Assembly (NCBI RefSeq): GCF_025150085.1
Contig: NZ_CP102280.1
Coordinates: 2,305,001 to 2,369,000 of the forward strand
Direction: 5' to 3'
DNA: 64,000 nucleotides
From: Dorea longicatena
GTDB lineage: Bacteria; Bacillota; Clostridia; Lachnospirales; Lachnospiraceae
In this document: positions 26,681 through 35,577 of the stretch, piece by piece
Position numbering within the stretch: the first letter of the stretch is position 1
Layout of the letters: the number at the start of each line of letters is the position of its first letter
Position numbers and translations under genes: made by a program
The notes under the pieces: model-generated
Database searches by the model: none
Told to the model about the DNA's origin: nothing
What the model saw: only the letters and a program-made list of their open reading frames with translations

Positions 26681-27337
26681 CTATATACTCACATTTTCAT
26701 CCGTACGAAGCAATGCACTTTTCGCAAGCTGATCCGCTTCTTCGTTATAATGATTTCCTGTATGCGCTGCGACTTTGCAGAAAGATATCTTTATCTGCTC
26801 TGCTGCTTCCTGCATATGTGCCGCATACTTGCTGGTAAGCGGTGTCTTGGCCCGCCACACGCCTGTCACCCATTTTTCCACACCTTCGTAATCATAGCGA
26901 ATCTCTACTGCCGGATACTCATGCTCTTTCGCCCATTGCACTGCATTCATCGCGCCGAGCATTTCTCCTGCTACATTACGGATCTTCACGCCTTCCGGAT
27001 CACAACCGCTTCCAGATTTTCTGAATTCTTCTCCGGCCGGTGTCAGGATCACACAGCCAAATGCATATCTTCCGATGCTTTTTTCAAAGCTTCCGTCCAC
27101 ATAGGCAATCACCATATTTTCCGGCACTTCAACAATTCCTGCTGCTTCTTTTTCTTCATCCTTAGATACATTTGCAGTAGTTGACATTTGCAAGAATGCC
27201 ATCGCTTCTTCTCTGTCTGTGAAGCCTCTGAACTCTGCTCCGGAGTATCCGGACGTCGCTTTCTGACACTCTGCCCAGGTCTCAAATAATCCTGTCTTAT
27301 GTCCTTTTCTTACTGCATATATTTTCTTTTTTGCCAT
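26681..27337 (-). CDS. rnhA: Ribonuclease H with viroplasmin domain
   Basis: 218 aa. An N-terminal viroplasmin/RNase H1-N domain (KIYAVRKGHKTGLFETWAEC...GFTDREEAMAFL, residues 4-50) binds RNA:DNA hybrid. The RNase H domain has AYVDGSF (first Asp), GEMLGAMNAVQWA (Glu), IRYDYEGVEKW (Asp) and AHTGNHYNEEADQLAK (His and last Asp). It cuts RNA in RNA:DNA hybrids. It starts 5 bases after the recQ stop, so it is co-transcribed with recQ. Confidence 0.92.
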   Translation of the reverse strand: MAKKKIYAVRKGHKTGLFETWAECQKATSGYSGAEFRGFTDREEAMAFLQMSTTANVSKDEEKEAAGIVEVPENMVIAYVDGSFEKSIGRYAFGCVILTPAGEEFRKSGSGCDPEGVKIRNVAGEMLGAMNAVQWAKEHEYPAVEIRYDYEGVEKWVTGVWRAKTPLTSKYAAHMQEAAEQIKISFCKVAAHTGNHYNEEADQLAKSALLRTDENVSI

Positions 27338-27342
27338 ATCTA

Positions 27343-29217
27343 TTATCCCTTTCTGAGAATTTCTAAGAATCTATCTCCATACTTTTCCAGTTTATGCTCT
27401 CCGACACCCGATACTTCCAACATCTCATCCCGTGTCGCCGGACGCATTACACACATGCCGGCAAGTGTCTTATCTGCAAATACCATATACGGCGGTACCT
27501 TTTCTTCCGATGCGATCTCACGTCTGAGTTCCCGTAAGCTTTCGAATAATTCTGCATCTTTTTCTGAAAGTTCCGCTGCCACTGCGCCTTTTTTGCGTCT
27601 GTTCTTTTTCTCTTTTGATTCAGATTTCTTTTCTGTCTCTTCTTTCGGAAGCTTCATGATCAGCGGTTCTTCCGTTTTCATAAATGCTTTCCCTTCCGGT
27701 GTCAGACAGATTACCGGATATTGTTCGCCCTTTTCTTCCACATATTCGCGGAACTGTAATTCCCTTAATATCTGTCGTAATCTCGGAACCGTCCGCTCAC
27801 TTAACACTGCATATTCCGGATTCTTATCCAGATTCTTGCCCAGGATCTTCTGACTCTTTCCGCCGTGCACAATATCGATCACCATCGCTGCCCCGTAATT
27901 CCAGTCCAGTGCATCCAGACACCGCAGGATTGTATTCGCCTCCAATGTGATATCTACCTCTTCAAACTGTGTCTGGCAGTTCAGACAGTTTCCGCAATAA
28001 GAACTGCTCTTTTCTCCAAAATAATTCAAGATATATTGTCTTAAGCATTCCGACGTAAAGCAGTAAAATGTCATCTGTTTCAACCGTTCCAGATCCCGTT
28101 CTTTCACAATTTTGCGCGTCTCTTCATCCAGTTCGCTGTTCTCTTCTCCATTTTCAATAAAGAGACGGTTCGTTCTTACGTCTCTCGGCTCGTAATACAG
28201 GATACATTCCGACGGCTCCCCGTCTCTTCCTGCACGTCCGGCCTCCTGATAATAGCTTTCCATATTTTTCGGCATATTATAATGAATGACAAAGCGTACA
28301 TCCGGCTTGTCGATTCCCATTCCGAATGCATTTGTCGCCACCATGATCTGCCGCTTTCCATATATGAAGTTCTCCTGATTTTCCTTCCGTTCTTCATCCG
28401 ATAATCCGGCATGATATCTGGTTACGGAGAACCCTTCATTTCTCAGATCGTAACAGACCTGCTCCACGCTTTTTCTTGTCAGACAGTAAATGATTCCACT
28501 GTCACCGGATGTATCACATCCTTTTTCCTTCAGATAACTGACTAATTCCTTATACTTATCCACAGGTTTCTTCACTGCGAAGAAAAGATTTCCACGATCG
28601 AACCCGGTTGTTTCCACATACGGGTTCTGAAGCTTTAAGATATCAAGGATGTCTTCTCTTACTTCTGCCGTCGCTGTCGCCGTGTATGCACCGACCACCG
28701 GACGGTACGGCAGACGATCCAGAAAATCCAGGATCTTCAAATACCCTGGGCGGAAATCCTGTCCCCACTGTGATACGCAGTGTGCCTCATCTACTGCAAC
28801 GAAAGATATCTTTACATGCTCAGACAGTGCAAAATCCAGAAAACTTTCTGTCTCCAGACGCTCCGGTGCCACATATATGATCTTGTACCTTCCCTGCTTT
28901 GCAAGCTGCAGTGCTTTGTAATACTGTCCTGCAGTCAGAGAACTATTTAAGAAAGCGGCATGGACTCCCATCTGGTTCAGCGTTCCCACCTGATCTTTCA
29001 TAAGCGAGATCAGCGGCGAGATCACGATTGTAATTCCTTCCATCATAAGTGCAGGCACCTGATAACACACCGACTTTCCTGCTCCGGTCGGCATGATTCC
29101 AAGCACATCCCTGCCTCCCAGTACCGCTTTGATCACCGGGATCTGTCCCTCCCGGAAATGGTCATAGCCGTAGTATTGTTTCAGTATCTTTTCCGCTTCT
29201 TTGATTGCCTCACTCAT
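27343..29217 (-). CDS. recQ: ATP-dependent DNA helicase RecQ
   Basis: About 624 aa. Helicase motifs: 0 (YYGYDHFREGQ), I (GIMPTGAGKSVCYQ), II (VDEAHCVSQWG), and VI (QEAGRAGRDGEPSECILYY). The RecQ C-terminal zinc cysteines follow (CLRQYILNYFGEKSSSYCGNCLNC). An HRDC domain ends the protein (EVSGVGEHKLEKYGDRFLEIL). It unwinds DNA 3'-5' in repair and recombination. The ATG at 29217 has AAGGAGC 9 bases upstream; an upstream 23-codon basic extension is unlikely to be translated. Confidence 0.95.
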   Translation of the reverse strand: MSEAIKEAEKILKQYYGYDHFREGQIPVIKAVLGGRDVLGIMPTGAGKSVCYQVPALMMEGITIVISPLISLMKDQVGTLNQMGVHAAFLNSSLTAGQYYKALQLAKQGRYKIIYVAPERLETESFLDFALSEHVKISFVAVDEAHCVSQWGQDFRPGYLKILDFLDRLPYRPVVGAYTATATAEVREDILDILKLQNPYVETTGFDRGNLFFAVKKPVDKYKELVSYLKEKGCDTSGDSGIIYCLTRKSVEQVCYDLRNEGFSVTRYHAGLSDEERKENQENFIYGKRQIMVATNAFGMGIDKPDVRFVIHYNMPKNMESYYQEAGRAGRDGEPSECILYYEPRDVRTNRLFIENGEENSELDEETRKIVKERDLERLKQMTFYCFTSECLRQYILNYFGEKSSSYCGNCLNCQTQFEEVDITLEANTILRCLDALDWNYGAAMVIDIVHGGKSQKILGKNLDKNPEYAVLSERTVPRLRQILRELQFREYVEEKGEQYPVICLTPEGKAFMKTEEPLIMKLPKEETEKKSESKEKKNRRKKGAVAAELSEKDAELFESLRELRREIASEEKVPPYMVFADKTLAGMCVMRPATRDEMLEVSGVGEHKLEKYGDRFLEILRKG

Positions 29218-29432
29218 TCTGTCCTTGCTCCTTACATTTCGTCTTTTTCTACTCATCACTTTTTTGATCCGCAGATTTTCCCACACCCACTATGTCTTAC
29301 TATCTTATCACATTTGCCCCTGTCTTTCATCCCATCTTTCATAGACAAATTCTTTTGACTTTCCAAACTTTTTTCAGTATAATTGTTTCAGTTTCTGAAT
29401 AAACAAAATTATGTCTTAACAATATCAAAGTA

Positions 29433-29460
29433 TTACAACAACAGCAGATTTTTCTATAAT
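29433..29460 (+). promoter_or_regulatory. Promoter of the 78-aa gene
   Basis: TTACAA (29433-29438) and TATAAT (29455-29460) are separated by 16 bases, 37 bases before the start codon; GGAGG precedes the ATG. Confidence 0.5.
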
Positions 29461-29496
29461 CTGTAATATTTACTGAAAAAAAAGGAGGATAAACAC

Positions 29497-29733
29497 ATGG
29501 ATTTCCGACAGATCACCATGATGCAAAAGATAAAATCAGGCATGGATCGTTTTCGTGCCAACCATCCAAAATTCCCGCTGTTTTTACGCGCCGTATCACA
29601 GGACGCATTAGTAGAGGGATCAATCATCGAGATCAATGTTACTACACCGGAAGGGAAAAATTATTGTACCAATGTCAAGCTGAAAGCCGATGACATGGAA
29701 CTTTTTGATTCGTTTAAAAATATGCAGGGTTAA
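29497..29733 (+). CDS. Small 78-aa protein of unknown function
   Basis: 78 aa, no membrane segment or signal. A basic N-terminal half (KIKSGMDRFRANHPKFPLFLRAV) precedes a beta-rich half (EGSIIEINVTTPEGKNYCTNVKLKADDMELFD). A strong AAAGGAGG ribosome site, its own promoter and an immediate terminator support a real, possibly well-expressed gene. I do not recognise a characterised family. It precedes hcp but is separated from it by the terminator. Confidence 0.75.
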   Translation: MDFRQITMMQKIKSGMDRFRANHPKFPLFLRAVSQDALVEGSIIEINVTTPEGKNYCTNVKLKADDMELFDSFKNMQG

Positions 29734-29752
29734 TTTTCCCTGCATATTTTTT
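29719..29752 (+). terminator. Intrinsic terminator of the 78-aa gene
   Basis: AATATGCAGGG pairs with CCCTGCATATT around an 8-base loop, followed by TTTTTATT. The left arm overlaps the last codons of the gene. Confidence 0.85.
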
Positions 29753-29808
29753 ATTCTTTGGAAACATACTAATTCTGTCATAAATATATAGCAAGGAAGG
29801 TATTTATT

Positions 29809-31386
29809 ATGGAAGAAATGTTTTGTTTCCAGTGTCAGCAGACCGCTCATAATTCCGGATGTGAAGGGCGTGCCGGTGTCTGTGGAAAGAAAAGTGACAC
29901 CGCCAATTATCAGGATGAGCTTACCGGTGCGCTGATCGGCCTGTCACGTGCCGTGCGTAAAAAGCTTGCCCTGAATCCGGATGCTTCTTTCGAACATGCG
30001 GATGAACTTATCTTAAAAGGGTTATTCACCACGATTACCAATGTTAATTTTTTCAATGATACGATTATCGAACTCATTCGTGAAGTAAATGTCGAAAAGG
30101 ACCGGATCTATCCGGATATCATGAATTATGATGTCCACCATATCTGGGAAGATCAGGAAGATATCCGCTCGTTAAAGTCTCTGATTCTTTTCGGACTGCG
30201 CGGCATGGCTGCTTACGCTTATCATGCTTATGCGTTGGATTATGTAGACAGAAATGTCCTTGATTTCTTTTATGAAGGACTCGAAGCCCTCGGTTCGGAA
30301 AAAAGCAGTGACGAATTACTTGCTCTCGTATTAAAAACGGGTGAGATCAATTTCCGCTGCATGGAGCTTCTGGATCATGCGAACTCTGGTACTTATGGCA
30401 ATCCGGTACCGACAGAAGTTCCACTGACCATCGAAAAGGGGCCTTTCATCGTTGTCAGCGGACATGATCTTCATGATATGGAACTGTTATTAAAGCAGAC
30501 GGAAGGAAAAGGAATCAATATCTACACCCACAGTGAGATGCTTCCGGCACATGGATATCCGGAATTAAAGAAATATTCTCATTTAAAAGGAAACTTTGGA
30601 ACTGCCTGGCAGAGTCAGCAGTCGGAATTTCACAACATTCCGGCACCTGTGTTATTTACTACCAACTGTCTGATGCCGGTCCGTCAGAGTTACTGCGACC
30701 GGGTATTTACCACCTCCATCGTGTCATATCCGGATCTGGTGCATATCGGAGAGGACAAAGATTTCACTCCGGTTATTGAGAAAGCTCTGGAATGCAAGGG
30801 ATATCCGGAAGATCATCCGATGACCGGAATCAACGGCGGGTCTACAGTCACAACCGGATTCGCCCACAATGCTGTTCTTTCTAATGCCGGGCATATCGTG
30901 GAACTTATAAAGGCCGGCAAGATCCGCCATATCTTTCTGGTCGGCGGATGTGACGGTGCCGCTCCGGGACGAAGCTACTATACGGATTTCGCCAAAGCTG
31001 CACCTATGGACACCTTGATTCTGACTCTTGCCTGCGGAAAATACCGGTTGAATGACCTGGATCTTGGTTCCATCGACGGTATTCCAAGGATCTTGGACAT
31101 GGGGCAATGTAATGATGCTTATAGCGCTATTAAAGTTGCTCTTGCACTTGCAGAAGTCTTTGACTGTACCGTAAACGACCTCCCGCTCACCCTGGTTCTT
31201 TCCTGGTATGAACAGAAGGCCGTATGTATCCTGCTTACGCTATTATCTCTCGGTGTGAAAAATATCCTGCTTGGTCCAACACTTCCTGCATTCGTCTCTG
31301 AAAATGTATGGAAGATACTGGTGGAGAATTATAATATTCAGAAGATCAGTACTGTGGAAGAGGATATGAAGAAAATCCTTGGTTAA
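29809..31386 (+). CDS. hcp: Hybrid cluster protein / hydroxylamine reductase
   Basis: 525 aa. The N-terminal cluster cysteines are C6, C9, C18 and C25 (MEEMFCFQCQQTA...GVCGK). The hybrid Fe-S-O cluster residues lie later (GHDLHDMELLLKQTEGKGI, TNCLMPV, VGGCDGAAPGRSYY, LACGKYR). It reduces hydroxylamine and probably NO in anaerobes, giving protection from nitrosative stress. It is a single gene with GGAAGG before the start. Its stop overlaps the stop of the convergent Nif11-like gene by 4 bases. Confidence 0.95.
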   Translation: MEEMFCFQCQQTAHNSGCEGRAGVCGKKSDTANYQDELTGALIGLSRAVRKKLALNPDASFEHADELILKGLFTTITNVNFFNDTIIELIREVNVEKDRIYPDIMNYDVHHIWEDQEDIRSLKSLILFGLRGMAAYAYHAYALDYVDRNVLDFFYEGLEALGSEKSSDELLALVLKTGEINFRCMELLDHANSGTYGNPVPTEVPLTIEKGPFIVVSGHDLHDMELLLKQTEGKGINIYTHSEMLPAHGYPELKKYSHLKGNFGTAWQSQQSEFHNIPAPVLFTTNCLMPVRQSYCDRVFTTSIVSYPDLVHIGEDKDFTPVIEKALECKGYPEDHPMTGINGGSTVTTGFAHNAVLSNAGHIVELIKAGKIRHIFLVGGCDGAAPGRSYYTDFAKAAPMDTLILTLACGKYRLNDLDLGSIDGIPRILDMGQCNDAYSAIKVALALAEVFDCTVNDLPLTLVLSWYEQKAVCILLTLLSLGVKNILLGPTLPAFVSENVWKILVENYNIQKISTVEEDMKKILG

Positions 31387-31673
31387 TGATCTTCAAGATT
31401 TGCGAAGAACAATTCATAGAAATCATCTTCAGCCTCGATCATCGGCGAGTTCTCCCCTCCGCCATTGGTGCTTCTTTTCATTGCGGCATGGAATTCTTCT
31501 CCTGCCGCAATTAATTCCATTTCGTATAATTCGTAACCAAGATTCCGGCAGGTCTTGCAGAAGGCAGATAGCGGGTCTGCTTCTGTTCTGGTTGCGAGGA
31601 GCTGTTGTTTTAACTTTTCGTCTTTTAATGCTTTGTTTTGTAATTCGTCTAATATACTTACTACGTCTGCCAT
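31383..31673 (-). CDS. Nif11-like domain protein
   Basis: 96 aa. The first 60 residues fit the Nif11 leader-like pattern: a helix SILDELQNKALKDEKLKQQL, a short linker, then AFCKTCRNLGYELYEMEL. A GGG follows near residue 70 and then an acidic tail (MIEAEDDFYELFFANLED). Nif11 domains occur as leaders of ribosomal peptides, but this tail lacks Cys/Ser/Thr typical of modified cores and no modifying enzyme is nearby, so it is more likely a stand-alone small protein. A TTG start three codons upstream is less likely. The domain call is by eye. Confidence 0.5.
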   Translation of the reverse strand: MADVVSILDELQNKALKDEKLKQQLLATRTEADPLSAFCKTCRNLGYELYEMELIAAGEEFHAAMKRSTNGGGENSPMIEAEDDFYELFFANLEDH

Positions 31674-31694
31674 AATCCTCAATCCTTTCCTGCT

Positions 31695-31729
31695 AAAAAA
31701 GAGAGTAACACATTTCCTATGCTACTCCC
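31695..31729 (-). terminator. Intrinsic terminator of nth
   Basis: Minus strand GGGAGTAGCA pairs with TGTTACTCTC, followed by TTTTTTAG. It ends the nth transcript ahead of the Nif11-like gene. Confidence 0.7.
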
Positions 31730-31797
31730 TCGTCTCTAAGACTATTATATGAATTTCATTTTACTTGCGCAAGCTTTATTTTCATAAATGCATTTAC

Positions 31798-32430
31798 TTA
31801 AATATGTTTCCCACAGATATCTGCCAGACAGCATTTCTCACAATGCGGCTTCGTCCTCGCTGTACAGACGTCTCTTCCGTGATATACCAGCCTGTGGCAG
31901 AAATCACTGCCTTCTTCCGGCGGGATGATCTTCCAAAGTTCCATCTCTACTTTCTTCGGTTCCTTGATTTCATCTACCAGACCGATCCGGTTACAGAGTC
32001 TGATGCAATGCGTATCCGTAACAATCGCCGGTTTGCCGAACACATCCCCCATGATCAGGTTCGCACTCTTTCTTCCGACTCCCGGAAGTTTCAACAATTT
32101 ATTAAAATCATCCGGGACTTTTCCATCATATTCATCACGGAGCATGCGCATACATGCACTGATATCCCTCGCTTTACTCTTGCCCAGTCCGCATGGTCTT
32201 ACAATTTCTTCGATCTCTTCCGGTGTGGCTTCTGCCAGTGCATTGACATCCGGGTACTTTGCATATAAGCTTTCTACTACTACATTGACTCTCGCATCCG
32301 TGCACTGTGCTGCCAGACGTACACTGACCAGCAGTTTCCACGCATCGTCATAATCCAGCGTGCATCCCGCATCCGGGTATTCTTTTTTCAGGCGGTCGAT
32401 GACCACCAGTGCCAGTTCTTGTTTATCCAT
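31798..32430 (-). CDS. nth: Endonuclease III (DNA glycosylase/AP lyase)
   Basis: 210 aa. Helix-hairpin-helix LLKLPGVGRKSANLIM with the catalytic Lys, then VTDTHCIRLCNRIG with the catalytic Asp. A C-terminal 4Fe-4S cluster motif CTARTKPHCEKCCLADIC has spacing C-x7-C-x2-C-x5-C, one residue longer in the first gap than E. coli Nth. It removes oxidised pyrimidines and nicks the DNA. It is 5 bases downstream of the ProX gene. Confidence 0.95.
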   Translation of the reverse strand: MDKQELALVVIDRLKKEYPDAGCTLDYDDAWKLLVSVRLAAQCTDARVNVVVESLYAKYPDVNALAEATPEEIEEIVRPCGLGKSKARDISACMRMLRDEYDGKVPDDFNKLLKLPGVGRKSANLIMGDVFGKPAIVTDTHCIRLCNRIGLVDEIKEPKKVEMELWKIIPPEEGSDFCHRLVYHGRDVCTARTKPHCEKCCLADICGKHI

Positions 32431-32435
32431 TTTTA

Positions 32436-32990
32436 TTACTCCTGTTCATTTCCATCCGAAAGCTTCACCGTAATATAATCATGATGGATTTCTTTCAGAA
32501 ATTTATCAAATACATCCGCTGTCTTCATCTTGATACTGGAAGTGTTCACACATGGATGACATCCGAATTCTTCCTGTTCCAGAAGTTCCTCATCCACCAG
32601 AAGCTGCACTTTATTCTCCGGATCAAATATCAGTCCCATGACAGTAGCTGAGCCCGGCGTTACATTCAGATATGTTTCCATGTCTTCTCCCGATGCAAAG
32701 GATAATCTCGTGGTCGGGATCTGCTGTGACAGTTCTTTTGTCTTGAGCGCTTTGTTTCCTGGCATCAAAAGCAGATAATATGACGTTTTCTTCCGGTTAC
32801 ATAAGAACAGATTCTTACAGATCTCCATTCCCAGCGCTTTATCAATCTCTTCACAGGCTTCCATTGTCATGACTGCTTCGTGATCCGCTCTGATGTAGGG
32901 GATATGCAGACTGTCCAGTATATCGTAAACTTTTATTTCTTTTTCTTTTCGTCCGGATGTGTCTTCCGGGCGTCCATTGTATAACTCCAT
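32436..32990 (-). CDS. proX: Prolyl-tRNA editing protein ProX (YbaK/EbsC)
   Basis: 184 aa. A YbaK-type trans-editing domain: the conserved lysine in FLCNRKKTSYYLLLMPGNK, and the GSATVMGLIFD and GCHPCVNTSSIKM motifs. It deacylates Ala-tRNA(Pro) in the cytoplasm. It is likely co-transcribed with nth. The symbol proX is also used for an unrelated glycine betaine-binding protein. Confidence 0.85.
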   Translation of the reverse strand: MELYNGRPEDTSGRKEKEIKVYDILDSLHIPYIRADHEAVMTMEACEEIDKALGMEICKNLFLCNRKKTSYYLLLMPGNKALKTKELSQQIPTTRLSFASGEDMETYLNVTPGSATVMGLIFDPENKVQLLVDEELLEQEEFGCHPCVNTSSIKMKTADVFDKFLKEIHHDYITVKLSDGNEQE

Positions 32991-33131
32991 TTTATCTCTT
33001 ATCCTATATCAATTTTCTTGTTCCTTCTTTTCTCACTATTATACAATTATCAATTTAGTACTACAAGTAATTTCCAGTTTATAGATTCGATTGCCACACT
33101 GTTTTGAAATGCCTGTACCCTTTATTCTCCT

Positions 33132-34142
33132 CTATTCCACTTTCAGATATTTCTCCATCCACACTTCTGCAAGCTGCGTCCAGCTCTGTACTTCTTTCAG
33201 CGTTTTGCGGATTCCCTCTTTCTGCTTTTCCGTCCATCTTGCCGGCTTTTTACGTCCGATACCGAACTTCACCAGAAGTTCCTCTCCTTTTTCCTTTGGA
33301 AATGGAGTCTCGCCGGCCTCGATTGCCTCTGCAAGCATCTGCACCTGTTCCTGTGTATATCTTTTTCCTTCTTCCTGCCCTATATTCTGCTCTAACCACT
33401 CTTCGGTTGCCACAGATAGTCCATGGATTCCTTCTGAAAATACATGCTGTGCAAATGGTACACCAGCCTGTGCACAAGCCTGTGCAAAGAGATAACTGTT
33501 CTCCACCGGAACTGTCTGATCTGTTACGGTCTGCCACAGGAAACATGGCGGTGTATCTTTTGTCACATGATTTTCCAGCGACATATAGTCCAGTTCCTGC
33601 TCTGACGGCTCTTTTCCAAACAGTGCAACAAAGGAATCTCTGTGTGCATATTTTCCTGAAGTGATGACCGGATAAGACAGGATTGCTGCATCCGGGCGGT
33701 TGGATACATTCTGATATGCTTCTTCCGGATCTTCTACATCCTTGTTATGTACACAAAGACTCCCACACAGATGCGCTCCTGCCGAGAATCCGCAGACTGC
33801 AACCTGATCTGGTTTGATATGGTATTCTTCTGCCCGGGAACGGATCATCCGGATGGTTCTTGACATGTCATTTAATGGCTGCAGCTTCAGTGGTGCTTCA
33901 TCCAGCTGGTTTACCGTGTATTCCAGAACGAATACATTGTAGCCTGCCTGATAGAATTCCATTGCCGGCAGGTGTGCTTCCGACGGGGATGTTTCTCGGT
34001 ACGCACCACCCGGCGCAATGAGCATTGCAGGATGCTTCTTTTCATCCTCATGGATATAGCTGAACATCACCGGTATGAAACCATGTGCTGCCGGATAATG
34101 GTACTCCTCTTTTTTCCATATTTCGATTCTTTCATTTATCAT
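33132..34142 (-). CDS. Alpha/beta-hydrolase, esterase/BD-FAE type
   Basis: About 336 aa. Oxyanion HGG-like loop APGGAYRETS near residue 45, nucleophile elbow GFSAGAH (Ser near 130), Asp in TVTDQTVPVENS and His in EGIHGLS. This set matches acetyl-xylan/feruloyl-type or kynurenine-formamidase-like small esterases. A C-terminal lysine-rich tail of about 70 residues follows. No signal peptide, so it is cytoplasmic. Among several in-frame ATGs the one at 34142 has the best-placed AAGGAG/GGAAGG sites. Confidence 0.8.
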   Translation of the reverse strand: MINERIEIWKKEEYHYPAAHGFIPVMFSYIHEDEKKHPAMLIAPGGAYRETSPSEAHLPAMEFYQAGYNVFVLEYTVNQLDEAPLKLQPLNDMSRTIRMIRSRAEEYHIKPDQVAVCGFSAGAHLCGSLCVHNKDVEDPEEAYQNVSNRPDAAILSYPVITSGKYAHRDSFVALFGKEPSEQELDYMSLENHVTKDTPPCFLWQTVTDQTVPVENSYLFAQACAQAGVPFAQHVFSEGIHGLSVATEEWLEQNIGQEEGKRYTQEQVQMLAEAIEAGETPFPKEKGEELLVKFGIGRKKPARWTEKQKEGIRKTLKEVQSWTQLAEVWMEKYLKVE

Positions 34143-34182
34143 ACCTTCCATTTCTCCTTCTATCATACACTGCTCTGATCAG

Positions 34183-34710
34183 CTATAAAATCTCTTTTCC
34201 AATATTTTCCAGTTCTTCCATTGCTTCCACATTTTTCACAAGTTCATCTTTTCCATTTGCATAATAAGATTTCTGGAATAATACATCCCAAGACAGATAC
34301 GAAGCCATGCATTCAAACTGTTTGCGGATCAGTTCATACTGTATGTTGTCAGTTGGAGAACCACCAACGACAATCACTCCTATCTTTTTCTCCTTTAACT
34401 GCATTCCTCTGCAGTAACATTTATCAATGATCTGTTTCATCTGTGCAGACATTCCCCACCAATAGACCGGCGTTGTGAACAGAATCATATCCGCAGCTGC
34501 AATCTTATTGATTGTTGGATTGGTATCATCCTGGTCTACACATCCCTTATAGCATTGACAGACACCGCATCCTTTGCATGGAGCAATCTTTAATTTGTCC
34601 GGAGCAATGATTTCAATCTCATTCTTTTCAGCTGCTCCTTTCATAAATGCATGGATTGCTGTTAATGTGTTGCCTTTTCTTGCACTTCCGTTAATAATTA
34701 CAATTTTCAT
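34183..34710 (-). CDS. Flavodoxin-fold NAD(P)H-dependent oxidoreductase
   Basis: 175 aa. FMN-binding phosphate loop INGSARKGNT at residues 6-15, a cysteine group CKGCGVCQCYKGC near residue 46, and TPVYWWGMSAQMKQ. This is the iron-sulfur flavoprotein / multimeric flavodoxin type common in anaerobes. The cysteine group may bind a 4Fe-4S cluster. Electron partner is unknown. Single gene between a hydrolase and the HipA-like pair. Confidence 0.85.
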   Translation of the reverse strand: MKIVIINGSARKGNTLTAIHAFMKGAAEKNEIEIIAPDKLKIAPCKGCGVCQCYKGCVDQDDTNPTINKIAAADMILFTTPVYWWGMSAQMKQIIDKCYCRGMQLKEKKIGVIVVGGSPTDNIQYELIRKQFECMASYLSWDVLFQKSYYANGKDELVKNVEAMEELENIGKEIL

Positions 34711-34757
34711 TCATTACTACCTCTCTTTCGTAATATGCCTCCATTTATTATAATCCT

Positions 34758-35573
34758 CTATGTTTTCAAAAACAAATACGGATATTTTCTCATTTGTGCA
34801 AATATAATCGTTTCCACACGTTGTCTTATCTCTTCCGGATATTCTTCTGCATTTGCAAGCAATTCCGTCACATCTTTTTTTGTAAAACAGAACTTTAAAT
34901 TTATTTTATATAAAGATTCGGAAATATCTAATTGTTCATCAAATGCACTGCATATTGTTTTTGACCGAACCTTATCCATAAGTATATAAATATTTCCTGT
35001 CAAAGGATAGTCCATCGTCGTATCTGCCAAAAGTCCTGCGCCGTTATCAAAAATCGGACAGTATGCATAATCGCCTTTTCCATTCATCAAGACAGCTATG
35101 TTGTGCATATGTCGGTCTTCATTCAGGAAAAATGCATCTATCGTCAACAATTTATTCATATATATTCCAAAATTCTGAAGTCCCGTCATCCGTTCTACCT
35201 GTTGCACTAAGAAACGTAATCTTTCCTCATGATCTGGTATTCTATACAGGCTTTTATACAAACTTTCTCCAAAAAAATTATGAAACAGCCTCTCTAAAGT
35301 TATGATCTGCCAGTCTTCACTCAGGAAATTTTTACTTTTTGCTCCGTTATAAATTACCGTTCCGTATTTTATTTCTTCCAGGTCATAACATACAAATTCT
35401 TGTTCAGACAGCGTAGATCTTTTTAGCAGATGCGATATCATATACTCTGTCAGTCCTTCATATCCTGTATAATCAGCTTTGTACCAGATTCCTTTATTCT
35501 CCCATTTTAACTGATTCCCTTTTGACGACTGCCGCTCATTTGTCCTGATATTCTGTTCAAAAAGTTCTATCAT
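34758..35573 (-). CDS. HipA-like kinase domain protein (toxin-type)
   Basis: 271 aa. The segment LTIDAFFLNEDRHMHNIAVL followed by CPIFDNGAGLL matches the catalytic loop (N-x-D-R-H) and metal-binding DNG of HipA-family Ser/Thr kinases. The N-terminal HipA subdomain seems to be missing here and fused to the upstream HTH protein instead. The start lies 4 bases after that gene's stop with AGAGG inside it, so the pair is coupled. A growth-control toxin role is inferred from the family. Confidence 0.65.
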   Translation of the reverse strand: MIELFEQNIRTNERQSSKGNQLKWENKGIWYKADYTGYEGLTEYMISHLLKRSTLSEQEFVCYDLEEIKYGTVIYNGAKSKNFLSEDWQIITLERLFHNFFGESLYKSLYRIPDHEERLRFLVQQVERMTGLQNFGIYMNKLLTIDAFFLNEDRHMHNIAVLMNGKGDYAYCPIFDNGAGLLADTTMDYPLTGNIYILMDKVRSKTICSAFDEQLDISESLYKINLKFCFTKKDVTELLANAEEYPEEIRQRVETIIFAQMRKYPYLFLKT

Positions 35574-35577
35574 TCAT

